In this document: piece after piece, positions 57,412 through 64,000 of the stretch | Layout: every line of letters begins with the position of its first letter | Position numbering within the stretch: position 1 is the first letter of the stretch | Origin: Halomonas sp. SSL-5 | GTDB lineage: Bacteria > Pseudomonadota > Gammaproteobacteria > Pseudomonadales > Halomonadaceae | Direction of reading: 5' to 3' | Assembly (NCBI RefSeq): GCF_030708455.1 | Contig: NZ_JAUYWF010000013.1 | Span: forward strand, 1 to 64,000 | Length of the DNA: 64,000 bases | Notes under the pieces: model-generated | Database searches by the model: none | Told to the model about the DNA's origin: nothing | What the model saw: the letters and a program-made list of their open reading frames with translations, nothing else | Program-made: the position numbers and the translations under genes

Positions 57412-57867
57412 TCACGCCAGGCCGCAGCAGGCCTTGAACTTGCGCCCGCTGCCGCAGGGACAGGGCGCGTTGCGGCCGGGCTTGAGCCGGTGCAGGGCGG
57501 TTTCACCATCGACATAGAACCACTGCCCTGCCTCACGCACGAAGCGCGACGACTCCTCGAGCACCGCCCAGCGACGCCCCTCGCGGAAGGTGGCACGAAA
57601 ATGCACCCTCCCCCGCTCACCCTCCTCCCCACTTTCGAGTATCTCGAGACGCTTCCAGACGGTCACAGGGTCCGAGTCGAGACCTTGCGGCCGGGTGCTC
57701 GGGTGCCAGGTCGCCATCAGGTAGTCGGTCAACCGCAGCGCGAAGGCGCTGTAGCGCGAGCACATCAGCGCCTCGGGGGTCGGCGCCGGCTCGCCGGCAT
57801 GATAGCGCCCGCAGCAGTCGGCGAGCGGCCGGCCGCTGCCACAGGGACAGAAGGTGGAGCTCAGCAT
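57412..57867 (-). CDS. YchJ-like protein with two SEC-C motifs
   Basis: A 151-residue protein of the YchJ/UPF0225 family. A SEC-C metal-binding motif lies at each end: CPCGSGRPLADCCGRYH near 8 and CPCGSGRKFKACC near 136. Between them is an NTF2-like domain (ALMCSRYSAFALRLTDYLM and WFYVDG). Function is unknown. The ATG at 57867 overlaps the stop of the glutathione transferase gene by seven bases, and the longer in-frame reading is a shadow of that gene. Confidence 0.9.
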   Translation of the reverse strand: MLSSTFCPCGSGRPLADCCGRYHAGEPAPTPEALMCSRYSAFALRLTDYLMATWHPSTRPQGLDSDPVTVWKRLEILESGEEGERGRVHFRATFREGRRWAVLEESSRFVREAGQWFYVDGETALHRLKPGRNAPCPCGSGRKFKACCGLA

Positions 57868-58535
57868 GCCTTGCCCACCTCCATGGCGGACTCGGGCGAG
57901 ACGCCCTGGGCCAGGGCCGCCTCTCGCTCCACGGCCAGGGCACGCCGGAAGGCCGGGCGCCGCTGCAAACGCTCCCAGTAGGCGGCCACCGCGGGCCTGA
58001 AGCGCTCGCTCAGGCCGATGTGGCCGGCCAGCAGTAGCGCATAGCTCACCGAGACATCGGCGGCGGTGAAGCGCCCGGCACACAGGAAGGGCTCCCGTTC
58101 CAGGCGCGGCTCCAGGGTGCGCAGACGCGACAGGCACCAGCGGGCGTAGTCCTCCACCACCTGGGGCTGGCGCCGCTCCGGCGGCTCGAAGTGGCCGTAA
58201 CGCAGCACCAGGGTCTGGGGGAAGGTCAGGGTCGCCTCGCCGAAGTGCAGGAAGTTGAGATAGTCGCCATAGGCCGGCTCGTCCGGCGCCACCTCCAGCC
58301 CCGCCTCGGGAAGCCGGGAGGCGAGGTACTGGCAGATGGCCGCGGACTCGGTCATGGCCACCTCACCGTCGAACAGCGCCGGCACCGTACCCAGCGGATT
58401 AATCTCGAGGAAGGCCTCGTCGTGCACCCGCGGCGGGAAGGGGTGCATCACCAGCTCATAGGGCAGTCCCAGTTCCTCCAGCAGCCACAAGGGACGGAAG
58501 GAACGCGCGCTGATGCAGTGGTGGAGACGGATCAT
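57861..58535 (-). CDS. Glutathione S-transferase family protein
   Basis: A 224-residue GST with an N-terminal thioredoxin-like domain and a C-terminal helical domain. The glutathione-binding elements are INPLGTVPALFDG near 47 (with the cis-proline) and the following MTESAAICQYLA near 61 (Glu-Ser pair). The N-terminal candidate catalytic residue is in HHCISARSFRP near 6. The class and substrate are not clear. The gene is followed by the YchJ-like gene with overlap. Confidence 0.9.
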   Translation of the reverse strand: MIRLHHCISARSFRPLWLLEELGLPYELVMHPFPPRVHDEAFLEINPLGTVPALFDGEVAMTESAAICQYLASRLPEAGLEVAPDEPAYGDYLNFLHFGEATLTFPQTLVLRYGHFEPPERRQPQVVEDYARWCLSRLRTLEPRLEREPFLCAGRFTAADVSVSYALLLAGHIGLSERFRPAVAAYWERLQRRPAFRRALAVEREAALAQGVSPESAMEVGKAC

Positions 58536-58626
58536 GGCGGTATCTCGGCAACGGTCTTCCGGTCATGGTGCCCCGCACGCGCCGGTCGCGAAAGCCCTGT
58601 ATGGCTTCAGCGGCCAGCGTCGGCAC

Positions 58627-58735
58627 TCACTCGAGCCTTGTATTGCCCTCGGCATCGGTGGGAAAGCCCGGGTTGTGGGCCACCTCCCAGAGATGGCCAT
58701 CGGGGTCGGCGAAATAGGGACCCTTACCCCACGGG
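58627..58735 (-). pseudogene. C-terminal remnant of a VOC/glyoxalase family gene
   Basis: On the minus strand one frame reads WGKGPYFADPDGHLWEVAHN followed by PGFPTDAEGNTRLE and a stop at 58627. This is the conserved C-terminal end of VOC (glyoxalase/bleomycin-resistance) proteins. The upstream two thirds are missing: before the WG the same bases belong to the end of rlmA in another frame. No start codon or ribosome-binding site is available, so this is a truncated remnant. Confidence 0.8.
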
Positions 58736-59587
58736 ATGGGAAACCCATTGCGTCAGCCGTACGTCCAGGGTCACGGTCAGCGACTCCAGCGCCGCCGCCC
58801 GCTCCCGGCCCTCGGCCTTGGCGCGATGAAGGTGAGGCGTCATGGCCAGCAGGTCGGCGATCGGCTCGGCGCCATCGAGGTCGATGGTGTCGCGCAGCAC
58901 CTCCCGGGAGAGGGGCGTAAAGCCTGGCGGCAGCGTCTCGTCATCGGCCCGCGGCGGCTTGAGGGAGGGATAAATGATCTCGCGCAGCTCACGCAGATGA
59001 TCGGGGCCGGCATCGACCCTCAGCAGCACGCCGCCCGGCTTCAGCACGCGGGCGAATTCGGGGTAAACGGGGAAGCCGAACAGACACAGCACGACGTCCA
59101 GGCTGCTGTCCTGTACCGGCAGGTGGGCATTGGTGCCCACCACCCAGGTGGCGGCCTCGTGACGCTTGGCGGCGGCGAGTACCGCCCACTTGGAGATATC
59201 CACGCCCAACAGGGTCAACGCCCGCTCGTCGTCGGCCCTAGCTTGCCAGTAGCGGGTCAGCTCACGCAGGTAGTAGCCCTCCCCACAGCCGGCGTCGAGG
59301 CAACGCAGGGTGGCACCGGCGGGCGCCTGCGCCAACACGATCCGGGAGACGGCCTCGGTGATCGGCCGGTAGTGGCCGGCCTCGAGAAAGCGGCGCCGCG
59401 CCGCCACCATGTCCTTGCTGTCGCCCGGATCACGGGAGCGCTTGTGCTGCACCGGCAGCAGGTTGACGTAGCCCTGGCGGGCAATATCGAAGCCGTGGCC
59501 GGCCGCGCAGCGCCAGGCACCGTCGCCCTGCCGCAACGGTTCGCCGTCCAGCGGACAGGCCAATGCCTCGAAGGGGGTGTTGCTCAT
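58724..59587 (-). CDS. rlmA: 23S rRNA (guanine745-N1)-methyltransferase RlmA
   Basis: SAM-dependent methyltransferase for m1G745 of 23S rRNA. The 287-residue protein has the RlmA N-terminal zinc region, the invariant VNLLPVQHKRSRDPGDSKDM near 41, and SAM motif CLDAGCGEGYYL near 95. The zinc ligands in E. coli are Cys-X2-Cys and Cys-X3-His; here the second Cys is Asp (ACPLDGE). The gene end overlaps the VOC remnant, and a partial duplicate of its N-terminal part lies at 61570-61689. Confidence 0.92.
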   Translation of the reverse strand: MSNTPFEALACPLDGEPLRQGDGAWRCAAGHGFDIARQGYVNLLPVQHKRSRDPGDSKDMVAARRRFLEAGHYRPITEAVSRIVLAQAPAGATLRCLDAGCGEGYYLRELTRYWQARADDERALTLLGVDISKWAVLAAAKRHEAATWVVGTNAHLPVQDSSLDVVLCLFGFPVYPEFARVLKPGGVLLRVDAGPDHLRELREIIYPSLKPPRADDETLPPGFTPLSREVLRDTIDLDGAEPIADLLAMTPHLHRAKAEGRERAAALESLTVTLDVRLTQWVSHPVG

Positions 59588-59943
59588 CTCTCGCCTCGTC
59601 GTCCGCGTTGAGTGAGCGCCCCGCTCGAGGGCGCCCGAGCCTCGCAGTATACCCTCCCCGGCAAGGGACGCCCGCTACGACCGCATTCGACGTCGTCGAC
59701 CACCATCAGCGCCTCTCGACAAGGTGACCGGTCGAGACATGGCGCTGCGGGAAGGTGATGACTCAGGCCAGATACGCGATAGTCATGCCTAATCAGCCAC
59801 GTTCATGACAGCCAAGCCTGATGCATCTTTGAACCAATATTCGCCCGATCACTATGTTACGGTTGGTAATTACCAAAATATGCCATGATCGCGATGTTCC
59901 ATCCCCGCTGGCAGAGCCCCGGAGCCACCTCCAAGCAGAAGCC
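59588..59943. promoter_or_regulatory. Gap of 356 bp with an AT-rich promoter-like stretch and palindrome
   Basis: No gene is supported. The distal part (about 59780-59900) is AT-richer than its surroundings and contains the perfect 14-bp palindrome TTGGTAATTACCAA (59863-59876), a plausible operator 67 bp before the diguanylate cyclase ATG. A possible alternative start for that gene (ATG 59854) lies just before the palindrome. Confidence 0.5.
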
Positions 59944-61560
59944 ATGACCTTGTTCCATAACGCTTCAACCACAGCCAGCCTTGGCGGCGACCCTCTTCTC
60001 GATCGGCTCCAGACCCCGATCTGGATCTTCGATATCGAACAGGAACGGATGCATTATGCCAATGCCGCAGCGGTGAGACTCTGGGAGGCCGACACGGCCC
60101 GGGAGCTGTATGCGCGGGATTTCTCCTCGACGATGAGCGAGACGACGCGCCGACGCCTGGCGGATTACCTGCAGCGTCTGGCGAGGGATGAGGTCATCGA
60201 TGAACACTGGAGCTTCTATCCGGGGGGACAGGCCCTCTCGTTGCACTGTCGCTGCAGCCGTTTCGCCCTGGGCGATGGACGAACCGGCATGCTGGTGGAG
60301 GGACTCGAAAGCGCCATCTCCCTGGATGCCTCCAGCCTGCGCGCCCTGGAAGCCGTCAGGCACACGCCCATGATGGTCTCGGTGTTCAGCGGAGAGGGAC
60401 GCCTGCTGATGCGCAATCCCGCCGCCCTCGAGGCCCGCCGGGGCCTGACCTCCTTCGAGGCCTGCTTCACGGAGCACCGCGTGGCCGAGCGACTCCTTCA
60501 GCAACTGGAGGACGAGCCGAGTTGCTCCCTCGAGCTCGTCATGCGGGTCAACGACGGCGAGCGCTGGCACCATGTCGACCTGTGCCGCGCCACGGACCCC
60601 AAGACGGGACTGCCGATGATCGTGATGGGCGAGTTCGACATCACAACGCGCAAGATGCTGGAAACCTCTCTGCTCGTCTCCAAGCACCAGCTCGAGGTGA
60701 TCATCAAGGGCCTCGAGGTCGGGCTGCTTCTCGAGGACGAGAATCGCCGCCTCACCATGGCCAACCAGGCCTTCTGTGATCTCTTTGGCATCGAGGAGCC
60801 TCCCGAAAGCCTCGTGGGGATGGACTGCCGTGATGCAGCCCAGGCCAAGAAGGGGGACTTCAAGGAACCGGAAGACTTCGTGGCACGGATCGAGGAGCTC
60901 GTCATGGAGAGGCGCAAGCACAGCCGCGACCTGCTGGCCTTGGCAGACGGACGCTTCCTCGAGCGTGCCTACACGCCCCTCTTCATCGGCAACCAGTACC
61001 ATGGCCATCTCTGGGTGTATCGCGATATCACCCGGCAAAGACGTAAAGAAGACTACTGGACCCACCAGGCCAATACTGACCCCCTGACCGGGCTGGCCAA
61101 CCGCCGCTCATTCGACGAGGCCGCCAGAGCGGTCGCTTCGGGGGTCGAAAACGACGCGAAGGAAGCGGCCTTGTTGATGATCGATATCGACCATTTCAAG
61201 GCCATCAACGATACCCTGGGTCACGCCCAGGGCGACAATGGCCTGCAACTGCTGGCGGACACCCTACGACACCACCTTCGCCCAAGCGACTTGCCCTGTC
61301 GCACGGGCGGGGAAGAGTTCATGGTCATCATGCCAGGCATGTCACAGGAAAGAGCCAGTGCCGTCGCCTGGCGACTGCTGCGCCAGATCGCGGAGGCCTC
61401 CATCGAAGCAGAGCGGTTGCCCTTCCACTTCACGGTGAGCATCGGCGTCACCAGCTTCCATCCGACCGATGAGAACATCGAGGCCGTCACTCAGCGAGCC
61501 GATGCCGCCATGTACCAGGCCAAGAAGGAGGGCAGAAACCGCGTAGCGGTTCGCTGGTAG
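59944..61560 (+). CDS. PAS-containing diguanylate cyclase
   Basis: A 538-residue cytoplasmic sensor that should make cyclic di-GMP. Two or three PAS-like domains occupy the N-terminal 360 residues (for example LLDRLQTPIWIFDIE near 18 and LEVIIKGLEVGLLLEDENRR near 255), joined by a short linker to a GGDEF domain (DPLTGLANRRSFDEA near 380). The catalytic motif is GGEEF and an RXXD inhibitory site (RPSD) sits five residues before it, so the enzyme looks active and product-inhibited. No transmembrane segments are seen. An alternative ATG at 59854 adds 30 residues. Confidence 0.9.
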   Translation: MTLFHNASTTASLGGDPLLDRLQTPIWIFDIEQERMHYANAAAVRLWEADTARELYARDFSSTMSETTRRRLADYLQRLARDEVIDEHWSFYPGGQALSLHCRCSRFALGDGRTGMLVEGLESAISLDASSLRALEAVRHTPMMVSVFSGEGRLLMRNPAALEARRGLTSFEACFTEHRVAERLLQQLEDEPSCSLELVMRVNDGERWHHVDLCRATDPKTGLPMIVMGEFDITTRKMLETSLLVSKHQLEVIIKGLEVGLLLEDENRRLTMANQAFCDLFGIEEPPESLVGMDCRDAAQAKKGDFKEPEDFVARIEELVMERRKHSRDLLALADGRFLERAYTPLFIGNQYHGHLWVYRDITRQRRKEDYWTHQANTDPLTGLANRRSFDEAARAVASGVENDAKEAALLMIDIDHFKAINDTLGHAQGDNGLQLLADTLRHHLRPSDLPCRTGGEEFMVIMPGMSQERASAVAWRLLRQIAEASIEAERLPFHFTVSIGVTSFHPTDENIEAVTQRADAAMYQAKKEGRNRVAVRW

Positions 61561-61564
61561 CCGT

Positions 61565-61731
61565 GCCCGGCCAGAGCAGTTGCCGGCATCGAGGCAACAC
61601 CGACGCGCCGCCACCATCCTCTTGCTGTCGCACGAGCCGCAGGAGCGCTTGCGCTGCACCGGCAGCGGGTTCACGAAGCCCCCATGGACGAGGCGCCTTC
61701 CAGCCGGCCTAGCGCCCGGCCAGAGTAATTG
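61565..61731. repeat. Pair of 18-bp direct repeats flanking an rlmA fragment
   Basis: GCCCGGCCAGAGCAGTTG (61565-61582) and GCCCGGCCAGAGTAATTG (61714-61731) differ at two positions and lie 149 bp apart. They bracket the rlmA remnant, and the second copy forms the broken end of the mrr remnant. Confidence 0.85.
61570..61689 (-). pseudogene. Partial, decayed second copy of rlmA
   Basis: The minus-strand frame reads GFVNPLPVQRKRSCGSCDSK then RMVAARRCCLDAGN, which aligns with RlmA residues from GYVNLLPVQHKRSRDPGDSK. At the nucleotide level about 80% of roughly 100 bases match 59385-59480. There is no complete domain, start or family-length frame. It has the same orientation as intact rlmA and lies on the other side of the diguanylate cyclase gene. 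Confidence 0.85.
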
Positions 61732-61930
61732 TCGCTCTATAAACAGCCCACGCGACACGATTGCGGAAAAGCCGAACTCGGCCGCTGGGCAATAGCTGCT
61801 CCCTTTCTTCCTCCGCAAGCCGAAACTGATCAGCCAACACCGGGTGAGTTTCCTTCATCGAGCGCTCCTGAGCACCCGCCGCAAATTCGAGCACCGGACG
61901 CATCAGCGTCTGAAAATCCGGTATTGCCAT
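61709..61930 (-). pseudogene. N-terminal remnant of an Mrr-type restriction protein
   Basis: The 73-codon frame begins with a good ribosome-binding site (GGGAGGTGACAG before ATG 61930) and MAIPDFQTLMRPVLEFAAGA, then LLPSGRVRLFRNRVAWA, the winged-helix N-terminal domain of Mrr-family restriction endonucleases. After RVAWA the normal sequence breaks off at the direct repeat and a stop follows. The Mrr catalytic domain is absent, so restriction activity is not expected. Whether the short product is made is unknown. Confidence 0.78.
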
Positions 61931-61961
61931 ACTGTCACCTCCCTGTGTGGACCGGATACAC

Positions 61962-61988
61962 GAAGGGCCCGCCGATGGCGGGCCCTTC
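61962..61988 (-). terminator. Terminator after guaA
   Basis: GAAGGGCCCGCC-GAT-GGCGGGCCCTTC is a perfect 12-bp stem with a three-base loop, 25 bp downstream of the guaA stop. It separates guaA from the mrr remnant. Confidence 0.85.
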
Positions 61989-62013
61989 ACAGACTACCGG
62001 ACCGCCAATGCGA

Positions 62014-63591
62014 TCACTCCCACTCGATGGTCGCCGGCGGCTTGCTCGAGACGTCATAGGTCACGCGGGAGACGCCGCTGATCTCGTTGATGATGCGGTT
62101 GGAGACCTTCTCCAGCAGATCAAAGGGCAGGTGCGCCCAGCGGGCGGTCATGAAGTCGATGGTCTCCACGGCGCGCAGGGCGATCACCCACTCGTAGCGG
62201 CGGGCGTCGCCGACCACGCCGACGGAGCGCACCGGCAGGAAGACGGCGAAGGCCTGGCTGGTCTTGTGGTACCAGCCGGCGTTGTGCAGTTCCTCGATGA
62301 AGATGGCGTCGGCCTCGCGCAGGATGTCGGCGTACGCCTTCTTCACCTCGCCGAGGATGCGCACGCCCAGGCCCGGCCCCGGGAAGGGGTGGCGGTAGAC
62401 CATGTCGTAGGGCAGGCCGAGCTCGACGCCGAGCTTGCGCACCTCATCCTTGAACAGCTCACGCAGCGGCTCGACCAGCGTGAGCTTCATGGTCTCGGGC
62501 AGGCCCCCCACGTTGTGGTGCGACTTGATCACGTGGGCCTTGCCGGTCTTGGCGGCGGCGGACTCGATCACGTCCGGGTAGATGGTGCCCTGGGCCAGGA
62601 AGTCCACGCCCTCGATCTTGCTCGCCTCGTCATCGAAGACGTCGATGAAGGTGTTGCCGATGATCTTGCGCTTGGCCTCCGGGTCGGCCTCGCCCTTCAG
62701 CTTGTCGAGGAACAGGTCCTCGGCGTCGACGCGGATCACCTTGACGCCCATGTGACGGGCGAAGGTCTCCATCACCTGGTCGCCCTCGGCCTTGCGCAGC
62801 AGGCCGTTGTCGACGAACACGCAGGTCAGCTGGTCGCCGATGGCCTTGTGCAGCAGCGCCGCCACCACCGAGGAGTCGACGCCGCCGGAGAGGCCGAGCA
62901 GCACGTGGCGGTCGCCCACCTGCTCGCGCACGCGGGTGATCTGGTCCTCGATGATCTGGGCCGGGGTCCACAGGCGCTCGGCGCCGCAGATCTCCAGCAC
63001 GAAGTGCTCGAGGATGCGCAGGCCCTGCAGGGTATGGGTCACCTCGGGGTGGAACTGCACGCCGAAGAAGCGCTTCTCCTCCCAGGCCATGGCGGCGATG
63101 GGGCAGCTGGGGGTGGAGGCGGTGACGGTGAAGGCGTCGGGCACCCGGGAGACCTTGTCGCCGTGGCTCATCCAGACGTCGAGCAGGTTCTTGCCGGTGT
63201 CGTGGTCGATGTGGTCCGAGATGTCGCGGAACAGCGCCGTCTCGGCGTCGAGGCGGATCTGGGCGTAGCCGAACTCGTGGACATGGGAGCCCTCCACGGC
63301 GCCGCCGAGCTGCTCGGCCATGGTCTGCATGCCGTAGCAGATGCCCAGCACCGGCAGGCCCATCTCGAACACGCACTGGGGCGCGCGGGGCGAGTCCAAC
63401 TCGGTGACGGATTCCGGGCCGCCGGCGAGGATGATGCCGTTGGGGGCGTACTCGCGGATCTCGGCCTCGCTGATATCGAAGGCACGAACCTCGGAGTAGA
63501 CGCCGATCTCGCGCACGCGGCGGGCGATCAGCTGGGTGTACTGGGAACCGAAGTCGAGGATCAGGATCTTGTGGGCGTGAATGTCGGTCAT
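62014..63591 (-). CDS. guaA: GMP synthase (glutamine-hydrolysing)
   Basis: Converts XMP to GMP using glutamine and ATP. The 525-residue protein has the same length as E. coli GuaA (525). The class I amidotransferase domain has the nucleophile in [16 protein letters not shown] near 85 and the His/Glu pair in [11 protein letters not shown] near 175; the synthetase domain has the PP-loop [12 protein letters not shown] near 233. AAAGGAAAG precedes ATG 63591. It follows guaB on the same strand, the usual guaBA order. Confidence 0.98.
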   Translation of the reverse strand: MTDIHAHKILILDFGSQYTQLIARRVREIGVYSEVRAFDISEAEIREYAPNGIILAGGPESVTELDSPRAPQCVFEMGLPVLGICYGMQTMAEQLGGAVEGSHVHEFGYAQIRLDAETALFRDISDHIDHDTGKNLLDVWMSHGDKVSRVPDAFTVTASTPSCPIAAMAWEEKRFFGVQFHPEVTHTLQGLRILEHFVLEICGAERLWTPAQIIEDQITRVREQVGDRHVLLGLSGGVDSSVVAALLHKAIGDQLTCVFVDNGLLRKAEGDQVMETFARHMGVKVIRVDAEDLFLDKLKGEADPEAKRKIIGNTFIDVFDDEASKIEGVDFLAQGTIYPDVIESAAAKTGKAHVIKSHHNVGGLPETMKLTLVEPLRELFKDEVRKLGVELGLPYDMVYRHPFPGPGLGVRILGEVKKAYADILREADAIFIEELHNAGWYHKTSQAFAVFLPVRSVGVVGDARRYEWVIALRAVETIDFMTARWAHLPFDLLEKVSNRIINEISGVSRVTYDVSSKPPATIEWE

Positions 63592-63686
63592 CAGGCCTTT
63601 CCTTTGAGAGGCGAACGGCCCGGAAACACGAAAGCTGGAAGCGGCGCGGCCACTTCCAGCTTCAGGCTTCCGGCGTCAAGCATGTA

Positions 63687-64000
63687 TCAACCCGCGCGGT
63701 AGTTGGGGGCTTCCTTGGTAATCTGCACGTCGTGCACATGGGATTCGGCGAAGCCGGCGCCGGTGATCTGCACGAACTGTGGCTTGGTGCGCATCTCCTG
63801 GACGTCGCGGCAGCCGGTGTAGCCCATGGAGGCGCGCAGGCCGCCCATCAACTGGTGGACGATGGCGCCCATCATGCCCTTGTAGGGCACCCGGCCCTCG
63901 ATGCCTTCCGGCACCAGCTTCTCGGCGCCGGCGTCCTTGTCCTGAAAGTAGCGGTCGGCGCTGCCCTGGGTCTGGGACATGGCGCCCATGGAGCCCATGC
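63687..64000 (-). CDS. guaB: IMP dehydrogenase, C-terminal part (cut by window edge)
   Basis: The last 103 codons or so of guaB; the rest lies beyond the right edge. The readable part has [29 protein letters not shown] and the C-terminal [12 protein letters not shown] and [14 protein letters not shown], all typical of bacterial IMP dehydrogenase. The enzyme oxidises IMP to XMP with NAD and supplies GuaA. A 95-bp gap separates it from guaA and contains a heptamer-like GAAGCTGGAAGC relic. Confidence 0.96.
   Translation of the reverse strand, partial: MGSMGAMSQTQGSADRYFQDKDAGAEKLVPEGIEGRVPYKGMMGAIVHQLMGGLRASMGYTGCRDVQEMRTKPQFVQITGAGFAESHVHDVQITKEAPNYRAG

Noticed and set aside
61342..61818. A 158-codon minus-strand frame spanning the rlmA fragment
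   Set aside because: Only about 40 codons resemble RlmA; the rest is antisense to the diguanylate cyclase or to broken sequence, so it is a remnant and not a gene.

Overview
The window is a contiguous chromosomal segment of a GC-rich gammaproteobacterium, most likely a member of the Halomonadaceae (Halomonas-like). Pointers are the high GC content, the CrbS/CrbR-acs-actP acetate block, an oxygen-sensing Fnr/Anr gene beside cco and hemN genes, the dapA-bamC-purC order, sodium-coupled transporters, and an interspersed intergenic repeat of a kind I associate with Halomonas genomes. The genus call is inference; the sequence itself supports Gammaproteobacteria. No prophage, intact insertion sequence, CRISPR array or rRNA operon was seen. 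The content is mostly core housekeeping, with a decayed patch near the right end.

Region by region. 1-12.3 kb: an alpha/beta hydrolase, then the complete cbb3 oxidase genes (ccoNOQP), their assembly genes (ccoGHIS), a TauE/SafE-like membrane protein, anaerobic haem synthesis gene hemN, and the Fnr/Anr regulator. Fnr-type boxes lie before ccoN and hemN, so this is a low-oxygen respiration block next to its probable regulator. 12.4-26.5 kb: ttcA, then an acetate block: a cNMP/CBS/DUF294 protein with a DEDDh exonuclease, divergent from a DUF4212-plus-symporter pair, a small membrane protein, the giant sensor kinase CrbS, its regulator CrbR, and acetyl-CoA synthetase. A TAGAC-N4-GT dyad recurs in the two promoter regions that should be controlled together. 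26.5-33.3 kb: SprT-like protease, UPF0149 protein, a phospholipase-D family enzyme, plsB, rsmJ, tsaB. 33.3-39 kb: adk and the pyruvate dehydrogenase genes aceE-aceF. 39.2-47.8 kb: ampD/nadC, a GNAT protein, trmO, purC, a metallo-hydrolase, bamC, dapA, a peroxiredoxin, an AI-2E-family permease and a TusA-like protein. 47.9-54.3 kb: bepA-like protease, nadA, two tandem tRNA-Lys genes, rluB-scpB-scpA, and a cold-shock gene. 54.4-64 kb: a dicarboxylate/amino-acid symporter, a small membrane protein, a cytochrome P460, a YchJ-like protein, a glutathione transferase, rlmA, a diguanylate cyclase, guaA and the end of guaB.

The most unusual material is intergenic. There are four copies of a long, imperfectly palindromic repeat, one of them bounded by 14-bp terminal inverted repeats that also bound a 56-bp mini-palindrome before the acetate symporter. 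Two different heptamer tandem arrays start exactly at stop codons. Between 58.6 and 62 kb lie three gene remnants: a VOC/glyoxalase C-terminus, a partial second copy of rlmA, and the N-terminus of an Mrr-type restriction protein. They surround an intact diguanylate cyclase, which suggests past insertion and deletion there.

All assignments come from reading the sequence and protein motifs by eye. No database search was run, and start codons were chosen from ribosome-binding sites, promoter positions and family length.
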